Of a stretch of 15,614 nucleotides of DNA, positions 6,481 through 14,153 are shown in pieces. Under the pieces are notes generated by a model that ran no database searches, was not told the origin of the DNA, and saw only the letters and a program-made list of their open reading frames with translations. Origin of the DNA: CAG-452 sp045531335 (lineage in GTDB: Bacteria; Bacillota; Clostridia; TANB77; CAG-508); assembly GCA_045531335.1 (NCBI GenBank), contig JAZSDU010000008.1:1-15614 (forward strand), written 5' to 3'. A program made the position numbers and the translations under genes. How positions within the stretch are numbered: the stretch's first letter is position 1; every line of letters begins with the position of its first letter.

Positions 6481-7372
6481 CATTGGTATTATATATTCTA
6501 TTGCCATGTTTAAGTTATTTATTTCTACTTCTTTTTTTCTTCCTCCAAATTCTCCGTCTATTGTCCATGGAATTCCTGATTCTGATTTTATTTTAATTTT
6601 ATCTGTTTGATAATATTCAAAATATTTTTTATTATTATGCTTTCTAAATAATATTGCAAATATTGTTTTAGTATATCCTATTATCCCATGTGGCCTTTTT
6701 ATAAACAGCATTTCAAATTCTCCATCATTTATCTTTACACCGCTTCTTTTAAACCATTCAAATCCTCCAACAGATTTTGAATTACTAATAGAACCAAATA
6801 TAAATTCATCTGTAACAGACTCTCCTTCTGCTTCAATTGTTATTTTATATGGTCTTATTTTGTTTAAATATTTAATGGCTACTATAAAGTAGGCAAGTTT
6901 TCCAAATTTTCTTTTTAATTTATGTGATGTAACATATGAAACAGGTGTAAATGCACCAAAAGCTGCAACATAATTAAAATATGAATTATTAAATGTTCCT
7001 ATATCTGATGGAATAATATTTCCTTCATCTATGTTTTTGGCTAAAAATGTTTTTTTAGTAGATAGTCTTATTGTTCTTGCAAAATCATTCATTGTTCCAA
7101 GAGGAATAAATCCTATCTGTGGTTTTTTATCTAATTTCATTACAGCATTTATAAGTTCATTTAATGTTCCGGTCTCCACCACAGCAAACTATTAAATCCC
7201 ATTCTTTATTATTATCTTTTAAAATATCAGTTGGTTTATAATCTACCTTTGTATATACTGTTTTTGCATCATAACCTCTTTTTTCAAAATTTTTAATAAT
7301 CTTAGGTAGTTTCTTTTTTATTGTTCCTTTTCCAGCTTTTGGGTTAACTATTAACAACATATTTTTTTCCAT
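6478..7372 (-). CDS. Diacylglycerol kinase family lipid kinase, interrupted by a +1 frameshift
   Basis: This family phosphorylates diacylglycerol or related lipids at the inner membrane face and recycles lipid-turnover products. The first reading frame (7372 to 7157) begins MEKNMLLIVNPKAGKG and runs to GGDRNIK-stop. The second continues GTLNELINAV, then GFIPLGTMNDFART, to the stop at 6478. Skipping one base at 7171 rebuilds GGDGT (65-69) and a 297-residue protein of normal family length. LGTMNDFAR (91-99) is the usual LGTGNDFAR with Met for Gly. The ATG follows AAAGGAAG and lies 27 bases after the epimerase-like gene. The break falls inside the catalytic GGDGT motif, so the truncated product would be dead. 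It could be a pseudogene, a sequencing error or a +1 decoding site. Confidence 0.85.
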
Positions 7373-7399
7373 ATATTACTACTTCCTTTATATAGAATA

Positions 7400-8237
7400 T
7401 TAAAAGAATTTCACACTAAATTTACAATCAAATTCTTCGTTTGGTTTTAAGTTTAAAATTCCTTCTTTATCTTTAAAGTATCCTGTTTCTATTACTTTAT
7501 CTGCTGTGTTAAACCAAGGTTCTATGCATATAAATGTTGCTTTTGGGACAGTCCAAATTCCGAAGTATAGGAAAATCAGACATATCAAATTCTAATATTT
7601 TTTTATCATCTTCTTTTTGTTTTAATGTAATTGTTTTTGATTTGAATTTTTTTATCATTATCGCATCATTTATAAAGCTGTCTTCTTGTATATCTATTAT
7701 CTTATCATCTCTTAAAAGATTTTTTGATGGGTTATTTGATATGTACTGTCCATCAACTTCCATGAACTCTATTTTTTTCTCTTTCTTTTCTAATTCAAAA
7801 TAGTATTCTTCTTGTTTTAAATCAAGTTTAAATCCAGGATGTCCTCCTATTCCAAATAACATATCTTTTTCATCTTTATTTATTACTTTATATTTTACTG
7901 TTAATCTATCTTCATCTATTATATATGCTATATATAATTCAAATTTAAATGGATACATTTTTAAAGTATCTTCGTTGCTTTTAGTCATGTAAACTTTTGC
8001 ATTATCTGTATCCTGTATTAATTCAAAGTCCATGTCTTTTGCAAATCCGTGTTGAGGAATCTCATATGTTGTATCATTTATTATTGTTTTATTATCTCTT
8101 AATCTTCCTACCATTGGAAAAAGTACTGGTGATGTTCTATCCCAATATTTTTTTCCATCATGTAGCATTTCTTTATTGTTAAATTCAATACTTGTAAGTT
8201 CCGCTCCTCTGTTTGAAACTTGTATTTTTAAAGACAT
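7400..8237 (-). CDS. Aldose 1-epimerase family protein (LacX/GalM-like), interrupted by a +1 frameshift
   Basis: Family members interconvert alpha and beta anomers of sugars or sugar phosphates, using a His and a Glu. The first frame (8237 to 7509) has VSNRGAELTSI (7-17), FPMVGRL (40-46), HGF (63-65) and GGHPGF (131-136, H133). After DFPIL it leaves frame at a CGG codon (7560-7562). The second frame resumes GIWTVPKATFICIEPWF, with the catalytic Glu near residue 239, and ends at 7400. Removing one base gives 278 residues, a normal length. The extra base may be the C at 7562, or the A after CCT (7568), because FPILGIW and FPYFGIW are both plausible. The ATG follows GAGGTGAT. It lies between a ZIP transporter and the kinase-like gene on one strand with short gaps, probably one operon. 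The short product would lack the catalytic Glu. Confidence 0.83.
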
Positions 8238-8288
8238 ACTATCACCTCACATATTTAATTTTAGCATAATTGTTATTTTTTATCAAAT

Positions 8289-9068
8289 TTATCCTAAAGC
8301 AACATCTAATATCATCATAATTACAAAGCCTATTGCTACTCCAATAGTTCCTATATTCGAATGTTCTCCCATTTGTGATTCAGGAATTAATTCTTCTACT
8401 ACTACATATAACATTGCTCCTGCTGCAAAAGATAAGAAATATGGAAGGACAGGTGTTATTGTATTTGCAAGCAAAATTGTAATCAACGCAGCAATTGGTT
8501 CTACTATTCCAGATAAAGCTCCATAGGTAAATGCTTTTGCTTTAGATACTCCTTCACTCTTAAGCGGCATTGAAATTATTGCACCTTCCGGGAAGTTTTG
8601 TATTGCAATTCCTATACATAAAGCAAATGCCCCAGTAAGACTAATACCAGCATTTCCTGCTAAAGCTCCAGCAAAAACTACACCAACTGCCATTCCTTCT
8701 GGTATATTATGAAGTGTAACTGCAAGTACAAGCATTGTCGTCTTTTTTAGTTTAGATTTTACTCCTTCTGGTTTTTCTTTATCTAAATGCATATGTGGTA
8801 TAACGCTATCTAATATAAGTAAAAATAGCATACCAAGTAAAAAGCCAACGCTTGCCGGAATCCATGCTATTACATTTTGTTCTTCCGCCATATTTATTGA
8901 AGGAATAATTAGTGACCAAACAGATGCTGCTATCATTACTCCTGATGCAAATCCTAAAAGAAGTTTCTGAAGTCTTTTATCCATTTTATCTTTTAAAAGA
9001 AATACCATACCTGCACCAAGTGCAGTTCCTAAAAATGGTAACATTAATCCTATAATTATATTTTGCAT
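8289..9068 (-). CDS. ZIP family divalent metal transporter
   Basis: The 259-residue membrane protein is predicted to import zinc or related divalent metals. About eight hydrophobic segments are visible. The two signature metal-site helices carry HNIPEG (120-125) and QNFPEG (158-163), with E190 in GIVEPIAAL and a VVEELIPES motif near 223-231. A histidine-containing loop (PHMHLD, 91-96) lies in the variable region before the fourth helix. The order matches ZupT/GufA-like ZIP proteins, although the usual His in the second signature is replaced in QNFPEG. The ATG follows AGAGGAG. A promoter lies about 40 bases upstream, and the epimerase-like gene starts 51 bases after its stop, so it may lead that unit. 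No metal-regulator operator was recognised. Confidence 0.9.
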   Translation of the reverse strand: MQNIIIGLMLPFLGTALGAGMVFLLKDKMDKRLQKLLLGFASGVMIAASVWSLIIPSINMAEEQNVIAWIPASVGFLLGMLFLLILDSVIPHMHLDKEKPEGVKSKLKKTTMLVLAVTLHNIPEGMAVGVVFAGALAGNAGISLTGAFALCIGIAIQNFPEGAIISMPLKSEGVSKAKAFTYGALSGIVEPIAALITILLANTITPVLPYFLSFAAGAMLYVVVEELIPESQMGEHSNIGTIGVAIGFVIMMILDVALG

Positions 9069-9105
9069 ATTTTACTCCTCTCAAGTTATTTGTAATTTCA
9101 AATCA

Positions 9106-9134
9106 ATTTTATATTATGTATAAAAATTATTCAA
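9106..9134 (-). promoter_or_regulatory. Promoter of the ZIP transporter unit
   Basis: The minus strand has -35 TTGAAT (9129-9134), a 17-base spacer and -10 TAAAAT (9106-9111). It sits in the divergent gap between the transporter and the plus-strand gene at 9202. Confidence 0.65.
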
Positions 9135-9201
9135 GATAAAGTAATATTTTCTTAATTTTGGCAAATACTAAAACTATTATTAATATTAATTGGAGGTTTT
9201 T

Positions 9202-9639
9202 ATGGAAAATCAAAATTTAAATATACTTGATGAAGTAAACAAAGGTGCAACAATGGGAATGAATGCCATTTCATTTGTATCTGATAAAGTTAGTCAAGAT
9301 GATGATTTTAAGCAAGTATTAGATACAGAATATAACAAATATAGAGATATCTCTAGAAGAGTACATCAGTTATATAATAATTACAGTGACAAACAACCAC
9401 ATGAAACAAATGCTATGAATAAAATGATGACTTGGTATGGAATACAAATGAGAACTATGATGGATGATACTACTTCAAAACTTTCTGAATTATTAATGCA
9501 AGGAACTAATATGGGAATTATTGAAGGAAGACGTTTAATAAATGAAAATGCAAATGCTGCAGATGATGTAAAAGGCATTTTGCATGACTTTGTTGTAATG
9601 CAAGAAGATAGTGTTGAGACTTTGAAAAAATATTTGTAG
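9202..9639 (+). CDS. Uncharacterised helical protein, possibly ferritin-like four-helix bundle
   Basis: This is the only plus-strand gene supported in the window. It encodes 145 residues. The ATG at 9202 is preceded by GGAGG (9192-9196). A longer TTG start at 9190 would include that site inside the gene and was rejected. The protein has no signal peptide or membrane segment. It appears almost wholly helical, with four amphipathic stretches at roughly 8-30, 35-65, 70-105 and 112-145. It is Met-rich in the middle (MNKMMTWYGIQMRTMMDD) and has scattered His and Glu but no clear ExxH iron motif. Upstream, TTGGCA (9158-9163) and TAATAT (9181-9186) at 17-base spacing are a possible promoter. It is divergent from the ZIP gene, and a shared metal or stress role would be guesswork. 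Confidence 0.75.
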   Translation: MENQNLNILDEVNKGATMGMNAISFVSDKVSQDDDFKQVLDTEYNKYRDISRRVHQLYNNYSDKQPHETNAMNKMMTWYGIQMRTMMDDTTSKLSELLMQGTNMGIIEGRRLINENANAADDVKGILHDFVVMQEDSVETLKKYL

Positions 9640-9665
9640 AATTAATAAAAACAAATTAAAACAAC

Positions 9666-9701
9666 AAAAAGGATTCTCCAAAATCATAGAGAATCCTTTT
9701 T
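9666..9701. terminator. Bidirectional intrinsic terminator
   Basis: A 13-bp perfect stem, AAAAAGGATTCTC paired with its complement (9666-9678 with 9689-9701), closes a 10-base loop. The A and T runs on the flanks make it work in both directions. It lies between the convergent genes ending at 9639 and 9704. Confidence 0.9.
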
Positions 9702-9703
9702 GT

Positions 9704-10132
9704 TTATTTCTTATCCTGCACTATATCTGCTTCATTAAGGAATACCGTCTTTCCAATTTCCTTTGTAGAAGCATACCCAAAATTGAAGAAAATTTTCAAA
9801 TCAAAAACTCCTGTATACTGATTCCCTCCATAACCTGTAACAGTTTTTTTACGAACCATTCCATCCTCTTTATGGTATACAATTGAATTGCGTTTGGGCA
9901 ACTTGTCGGCAACTTCTGCTGCTTCACTTTCAGTATCAAAAAACAAATGTCCATAATCGTCAAAACTGTAGTTTTGATGAGTATCTCCATATAAGAGAGC
10001 CTCGAATTTTCTGTTTTTTTCATCAACCTTCAGAATCACTGCTTCTGTTGCAATAGCTTGGGGGCCTCGATAATCATCAACCATGTATAGTATCTGTCCT
10101 CTCTTAAACTCCCGTTTACATGCATTTGACAT
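9704..10132 (-). CDS. Uncharacterised small cytoplasmic protein
   Basis: The gene encodes 142 residues starting MSNACKREFKRGQILYMVDD. The ATG at 10130-10132 follows AGGAGG by 6 bases. The frame stays open to 10210, but that part has no start signal and was excluded. No signal peptide or membrane helix is visible. An N-terminal KRGQILYMV...AVILKVDEKNRKF pattern suggests a small beta-barrel. A helical SEAAEVADKLPKR segment follows, then a beta-rich tail. I do not recognise the family. A sampled line is about 37% GC, richer than the neighbours, and the gene uses CGG (residue 7), which the AT-rich genes avoid. Both fit acquisition from a higher-GC relative. It ends at the shared terminator and lies about 100 bases beyond the sortase gene. 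Confidence 0.7.
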   Translation of the reverse strand: MSNACKREFKRGQILYMVDDYRGPQAIATEAVILKVDEKNRKFEALLYGDTHQNYSFDDYGHLFFDTESEAAEVADKLPKRNSIVYHKEDGMVRKKTVTGYGGNQYTGVFDLKIFFNFGYASTKEIGKTVFLNEADIVQDKK

Positions 10133-10234
10133 AAGAAATCCTCCTAAATAGTGAGTTATTTGTCTACAAATATTTGCATATCGCATTTGTTGACATAACC
10201 ATTGTATCAAAAGTATATTTAAAAGTCAAATATG

Positions 10235-10972
10235 TTAGTTTATTATCTTTTTTGCATGCAACACTACTCTATAGTCATTATCATTTCCACAAGTAGATAA
10301 TGTTAATATATTATCTTCTTTGCTTACTTCTACATCAAAATCTTTTATACTTCTTTTCTTTACTGTTTGAATATAACTTAAAATTTCTCCATCTGCAAAA
10401 TTAGTTGTTATATAATAATCTTCTGCTTCAATTTCATAAATTGAGAAAACTTCATAAACGCTATTTTCTTTTTCTGTTATAAAAGTTATTTTTCTATTTT
10501 CTTCTTTAGAATACCATTCTTCTTTTAAAATGTTTTTTAAACTTGAAAACATACTTCCATCTCTTCTATTATGTCCATAAATTACAATATTTTTATCTGT
10601 TCCATCTAATTTATTTTTATAATCTGCAAAAATCCAACCTGCTTTGTTATATTCGTTTTCAAAGTTATGGTCTAAATAATAGCTGTTATTATTTTTTTTA
10701 ACAACTGCATATTCTATGTCTGTTCCATTTACTTTAATCCAGCCAACTGTATCTTTATTTATTTCTTTTAGTTTATTAAAATCTATTAGAGTTTCTTCTT
10801 CATTAATAATTATAGCTTCAGATATCTTTTCTTGCACTTTTTGATTTTTTCTGTTTTCTTTATACCATTTAATAATTTCTATAGAAGATATTAATAATAG
10901 TATTAAAAATATTATTGACAATAAATTTATTATTACATTTTTTCTTGATTTCTTTTTTTCATATTTGCCCAT
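10235..10972 (-). CDS. Class B sortase
   Basis: This 245-residue cysteine transpeptidase cuts C-terminal sorting signals of exported proteins and links them to peptidoglycan. A short basic N-terminus is followed by one membrane helix (about 13-34), giving an anchored enzyme with its active domain outside. DTVGWIKVNGTDIEYAVV (74-91), YYLDHNF (98-104), AGWIFAD and IYGHNRRDGSMF (131-142) are class B features. The catalytic triad is H134, C228 in TLSTC and R235 in YRVVLHAK. The ATG at 10970-10972 is 13 bases after AAGGAG. A TTG further upstream would include that site and was rejected. It directly follows the surface-protein gene with a hairpin between, so that protein is its likely substrate. 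Confidence 0.92.
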   Translation of the reverse strand: MGKYEKKKSRKNVIINLLSIIFLILLLISSIEIIKWYKENRKNQKVQEKISEAIIINEEETLIDFNKLKEINKDTVGWIKVNGTDIEYAVVKKNNNSYYLDHNFENEYNKAGWIFADYKNKLDGTDKNIVIYGHNRRDGSMFSSLKNILKEEWYSKEENRKITFITEKENSVYEVFSIYEIEAEDYYITTNFADGEILSYIQTVKKRSIKDFDVEVSKEDNILTLSTCGNDNDYRVVLHAKKIIN

Positions 10973-11000
10973 AATGTATGTTTTTCTCCTTATTAAAGTC

Positions 11001-11026
11001 AAGACTAGCTTATATTAGCTAGTCTT
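11001..11026 (-). promoter_or_regulatory. Intercistronic hairpin between surface protein and sortase
   Basis: A perfect 10-bp stem AAGACTAGCT/AGCTAGTCTT (11001-11010 with 11017-11026) has a 6-base loop. It is not followed by a T run on the minus strand (GACTTTAATAAGG follows). It is better read as an mRNA stabiliser or leaky terminator, setting sortase below surface-protein expression. Confidence 0.55.
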
Positions 11027-11040
11027 GTTCATTCTAATTG

Positions 11041-12996
11041 TTATTTTTGTCTTTTGTTTTTTATTAATATTATTGCACCTATTCCTAGAACTGATACTAT
11101 GAACATTGCAACATACATTCCTATGTTATCTCCTGTTGTCGGATTTTTTATATTGTTTGTATCTTCCAATTCGGTTTTATCTTCTGGTGTTACATCATCA
11201 GGACTAACATCAGTAATATTATCTAGCATTGTCATTTTTACAGTAACTGTAGTAGAGTTACCAGCTTTATCAGTTGCTACGATTGTATAGGTAGCTTCTT
11301 TATTTCCCTCAAGGATAATTGTATCTGTAACTGTCTCTCCATTTAGCGTTACTTCATCAAGATTTTTGTCTGTAACTGTAACTTTTTGTGAAGTATTGTA
11401 AGTTTTACCATCATACACTCCACTAATTATTGGTGCTGTTGTATCAAATTCTGCACCATTAGTTGCAATATATGATGCATTACCTGACTTATCAGTAATA
11501 CGGATGTAATATATAAATTGTTTTGCATCTTCTGCAGTTAAATCTACATCACCTTCCATTAAAGTCCATTTACTATCATCTAAAATTTTAAGTCCTTCTA
11601 AATCAAGAATCTCATTAGTTTCATAGTATTCAACTTTATCTACACCAGAGAAACTATCTATTGCTGTTACCATTACTTTTTGATCATTTTTAAAATACAT
11701 ATCAAAAGTAATTGTTCCAGGAATTTCATCCCATACTGTTTCTGCATCTGTAAATGTAACTGTACCAGTAGGTGCAATATTATCTTTTACTGTTACATTA
11801 ACTGTTTCATTAATTTGATTATAATTTTTATCATCATCAGGGATAAATGAATATTTAATCTCATTATCTCCCAAATTTAATGTTTGTTCTTTGTCAATAA
11901 TTAAACTTCCTTTAACAGTCTCATCTATTCTTTCCAAAACAACTGAAGAAATATCTGTTGTATCATTTATAATATTTGCACTAACTGTCCCAATACTAGG
12001 GTTAGCTTTTTTAATTTCTACTTCTACTGATGATTTATCACTATCATTATGATTATTATCTCCTTTTACATAGTACCAAACTGTATATGTACCTGCATTT
12101 TTTGCAGTTGGAATATTTTCATCATAAGTGCCATTTTCTTCAAGACTATACATTAAAACACCTTCATTGCTTGTTCCTTCAGTAAGAAGTTTTTGTTCTT
12201 GAGTATTATATGTTAAATCATTTGCTGTAGGTGCTGTATAAGTAGCTTTTGGTTTTAATGTTGTATGAATAGTTACAGTAGTTGGGCGTACAATTCCATT
12301 CAAGTTTATTTTGCCATCTTCTTCAGAATATGTTGTACCATAGCTAGCACTTACATCAGATACGATATATTTGCTATCTGTAATACTATAATTTACAGTA
12401 GCACCATTGCCATAAGTAACACCATATTTATTGTTTTCAAGGAATGTTCCTCCAGAAAAAGTGTAAGTTGCACCATCTCCTACGTTTACAGTAACAATTG
12501 GTTTGAAAATAGCACTTAAATAATATGTACCTTTCCATGAGTCTTCTTTATATACACTCATAGAACCAGGATTGTAGTATTCTCCACCTACTATTTTTAA
12601 ACTTGTATTTTCCTCAAAGTAATTCAAGTCATCATTGTATTTTGGGTTTGCTTTATCACTTGTTATAGCCCCTGCACCCAAATGACTACCTTTATACCAT
12701 GTACGCCAACCGTCAAAATACCATTGACTACTGTCATAAGAAGGTATTTCAAAAATGGCATAGTTATCATTAACTTTATATTTTATAGAATTATAAGCAT
12801 CCGGTGTACTGTAGACAATGATTGTCGAATCTTGTCCGCCTTCAAAAGTTCCTGTTAGTATATCTGTTAAGGCATGTCCTTCAGCACCTGGAACAGAGGA
12901 ACTTGCTGCAATCACTGTCATTGGAACCATGTTTAGTACTATGCCTAAACATAAGCTAAGACTTAATATTCTTTTCGATAGATTTTTATTTTTCAT
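11041..12996 (-). CDS. Cell-wall-anchored Ig-like surface protein with NPTTG sorting signal
   Basis: The 651-residue secreted protein has a signal peptide (basic MKNKNLSKR, hydrophobic core, cut near AA-SSS around 31). An aromatic and Gly/Tyr-rich region of about 35-250 resembles no domain I can name. An MBG-type Ig-like domain follows at roughly 250-330, with the AGTYTVWYYVKGDNNHN pattern. After it come at least two further Ig-like units, including DTTAPIISGVYDGKTY and ATYTIVATDKAGNSTTVTV. An acidic spacer leads to NPTTGD (618-623), a hydrophobic helix and the tail KNKRQK. This is a sortase signal with Asn at position 1 rather than Leu. The ATG follows AAAAGGAG by 5 bases. The class B sortase gene lies 68 bases downstream. 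It may bind host or microbial surfaces, but no ligand can be inferred. No convincing promoter was found. Confidence 0.9.
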   Translation of the reverse strand: MKNKNLSKRILSLSLCLGIVLNMVPMTVIAASSSVPGAEGHALTDILTGTFEGGQDSTIIVYSTPDAYNSIKYKVNDNYAIFEIPSYDSSQWYFDGWRTWYKGSHLGAGAITSDKANPKYNDDLNYFEENTSLKIVGGEYYNPGSMSVYKEDSWKGTYYLSAIFKPIVTVNVGDGATYTFSGGTFLENNKYGVTYGNGATVNYSITDSKYIVSDVSASYGTTYSEEDGKINLNGIVRPTTVTIHTTLKPKATYTAPTANDLTYNTQEQKLLTEGTSNEGVLMYSLEENGTYDENIPTAKNAGTYTVWYYVKGDNNHNDSDKSSVEVEIKKANPSIGTVSANIINDTTDISSVVLERIDETVKGSLIIDKEQTLNLGDNEIKYSFIPDDDKNYNQINETVNVTVKDNIAPTGTVTFTDAETVWDEIPGTITFDMYFKNDQKVMVTAIDSFSGVDKVEYYETNEILDLEGLKILDDSKWTLMEGDVDLTAEDAKQFIYYIRITDKSGNASYIATNGAEFDTTAPIISGVYDGKTYNTSQKVTVTDKNLDEVTLNGETVTDTIILEGNKEATYTIVATDKAGNSTTVTVKMTMLDNITDVSPDDVTPEDKTELEDTNNIKNPTTGDNIGMYVAMFIVSVLGIGAIILIKNKRQK

Positions 12997-13121
12997 ACTT
13001 ACTCCTTTTTATTAAAAAATAAATTTTATCACTATAATTTTAGCATAAAAAAACCAATATGTGATGATTGTAACAAAAATGTCATGTTGTTGTAATGTTG
13101 ATTTTTTTAACTTTGCATTTA

Positions 13122-13160
13122 CAAAAACAAAAATACGCACAAGTTAATCACTTATGCGTA
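13122..13160 (-). terminator. Intrinsic terminator of the 13193-13795 gene
   Basis: On the minus strand TACGCA and AAGT pair with ACTT and TGCGTA (13134-13160, one internal mismatch). They are followed by TTTTTGTTTTTG. It begins about 30 bases after the stop codon and before the surface-protein gene. Confidence 0.75.
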
Positions 13161-13192
13161 CTCTTGTTTAGAGCAAATGATTATGAGAGTAT

Positions 13193-13795
13193 TTACTCTT
13201 CACCCTGTTCTGAATTTTCCTCTGTTTCAGATGTATCTTCAGGTTCGCTAAAAATAGCATTTGCTGGAACAATAGTAAAGTTTTCTCCTGCAATCATCTT
13301 AAAGAGTGGAATAAGTTCTGTGGGAACATCTTCTGGAATATAGTTCGCATAAAGCATTCCCAAGCATGCATGTAAGAGTTCTTTTAAGCAGCCATCCGCA
13401 GACTCTTCAATATCTTTTAAAGCGGATTCATTATCAGTGTTAAAATTTTTCTTTACTTCTTCAACAATATAATTATGTAAGCCAATATTGTCTCCAAAAA
13501 GTACAAATGTAATATTTAATGCTGTGTACTGCTTAGCCATAAAGCTTACACGGATATCATCCAAAAACTGATCGTAGGTGTATTCTTCCATGCTTTTTTT
13601 CAAATCTTCTACATTTTGAGCCAGTTCTTCTGGTGCCTTTTGAATGTAGTCTTGCATTTTAGAAGAATAAAGATCGTATCTTTCTTTAATCTTTTCTTTA
13701 ACAATGTCTGTTTCAAAAAGTTCAAAAACACATGGTTTTAATCCTTTTTCCTCCATAAAATGCTCAACTTGATTCCGATATTCTTTGCTGTTCAT
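13193..13795 (-). CDS. Uncharacterised acidic protein
   Basis: The gene encodes 200 residues starting MNSKEYRNQVEHFMEEKG. The ATG at 13793-13795 follows GGAGG by about 7 bases. There is no signal peptide or membrane segment. The first 150 residues look mostly helical, with charged heptad-like stretches (residues 30-80). A region around 150-180 (TELIPLFKMIAGENFTIVPANAIF) looks more globular. The last 20 residues are a highly acidic tail rich in Glu, Ser and Thr. I do not recognise the family. It has its own terminator. GC is a little above its neighbours (about 33% in one sampled line), and residue 7 is a CGG codon, rare in this window. The gene may be acquired, or simply less AT-biased. Confidence 0.7.
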   Translation of the reverse strand: MNSKEYRNQVEHFMEEKGLKPCVFELFETDIVKEKIKERYDLYSSKMQDYIQKAPEELAQNVEDLKKSMEEYTYDQFLDDIRVSFMAKQYTALNITFVLFGDNIGLHNYIVEEVKKNFNTDNESALKDIEESADGCLKELLHACLGMLYANYIPEDVPTELIPLFKMIAGENFTIVPANAIFSEPEDTSETEENSEQGEE

Positions 13796-13908
13796 AATCT
13801 TTCCTCCGTTTCAAATGTATTTATTTACAGCACTTATAATTGTACCACATTTCGTAAACTATGTCAAAACAATAAGGTTTCATTACTGTTTTTGCTTAAA
13901 TGATTTTC

Positions 13909-13988
13909 CTCCTTTTCGAGTCCTACCTTTTGAAAAAAATTCAAGCATAGCTTCTGCTATGCTTTTTATGGTACCGATGGTGGGACTC
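13909..13988. repeat. 80-bp direct repeat, copy A (duplicated tRNA-Leu tail and terminator)
   Basis: It matches 14074-14153 at a constant offset of 165 bases, with about five differences. It contains a terminator hairpin (stem 13943-13951 with 13956-13964) with a T run on the minus strand. It ends in a copy of the last 20 bases of the tRNA-Leu gene including CCA. The rest of the tRNA is absent, so this is a tRNA fragment and not a second gene. Confidence 0.9.
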
Positions 13989-14073
13989 CCTGTCGGCCGC
14001 GTCGCAAAATAGTCCACTGGACTATTTTCCCTCGTTTCATGCCAGACCTTAACTGTCATGAAACTTCGGTACG
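13989..14073. repeat. 85-bp palindromic insert between tRNA-tail copies
   Basis: The segment is visibly richer in GC than its surroundings at its start (TCGGCCGCGTCGC). It holds a perfect 10-bp stem with a 3-base loop (14006-14028, AAAATAGTCC/GGACTATTTT) and an 8-bp inverted repeat GTTTCATG/CATGAAAC (14034-14041 with 14057-14064). No gene with a start signal is present. The rest of the 13796-14133 gap is the two repeat copies and about 110 AT-rich bases with nothing recognisable. Confidence 0.7.
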
Positions 14074-14153
14074 CTCCTTTTCGAGCCCCACCTTTTGAAA
14101 AAAATTTAAGCATAGCTTCCGCTATGCTTTTTATGGTACCGATGGTGGGACTC
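14074..14153. repeat. 80-bp direct repeat, copy B (genuine tRNA-Leu tail and terminator)
   Basis: This is the partner of 13909-13988. It includes the 3' end of the functional tRNA-Leu gene and the terminator directly behind it. Confidence 0.9.
14098..14129 (-). terminator. Intrinsic terminator of tRNA-Leu
   Basis: AAGCATAGC pairs with GCTATGCTT (14108-14116 with 14121-14129) around a 4-base loop (GGAA on the minus strand), followed by AAATTTTTTT. It starts 5 bases after the tRNA CCA end. Copy A repeats it downstream as a possible backup. Confidence 0.85.

Noticed and set aside
10133..10210. Longer N-terminus for the 9704 gene
   Set aside because: The extension lacks a ribosome binding site, whereas AGGAGG precedes the ATG at 10132 at ideal spacing.
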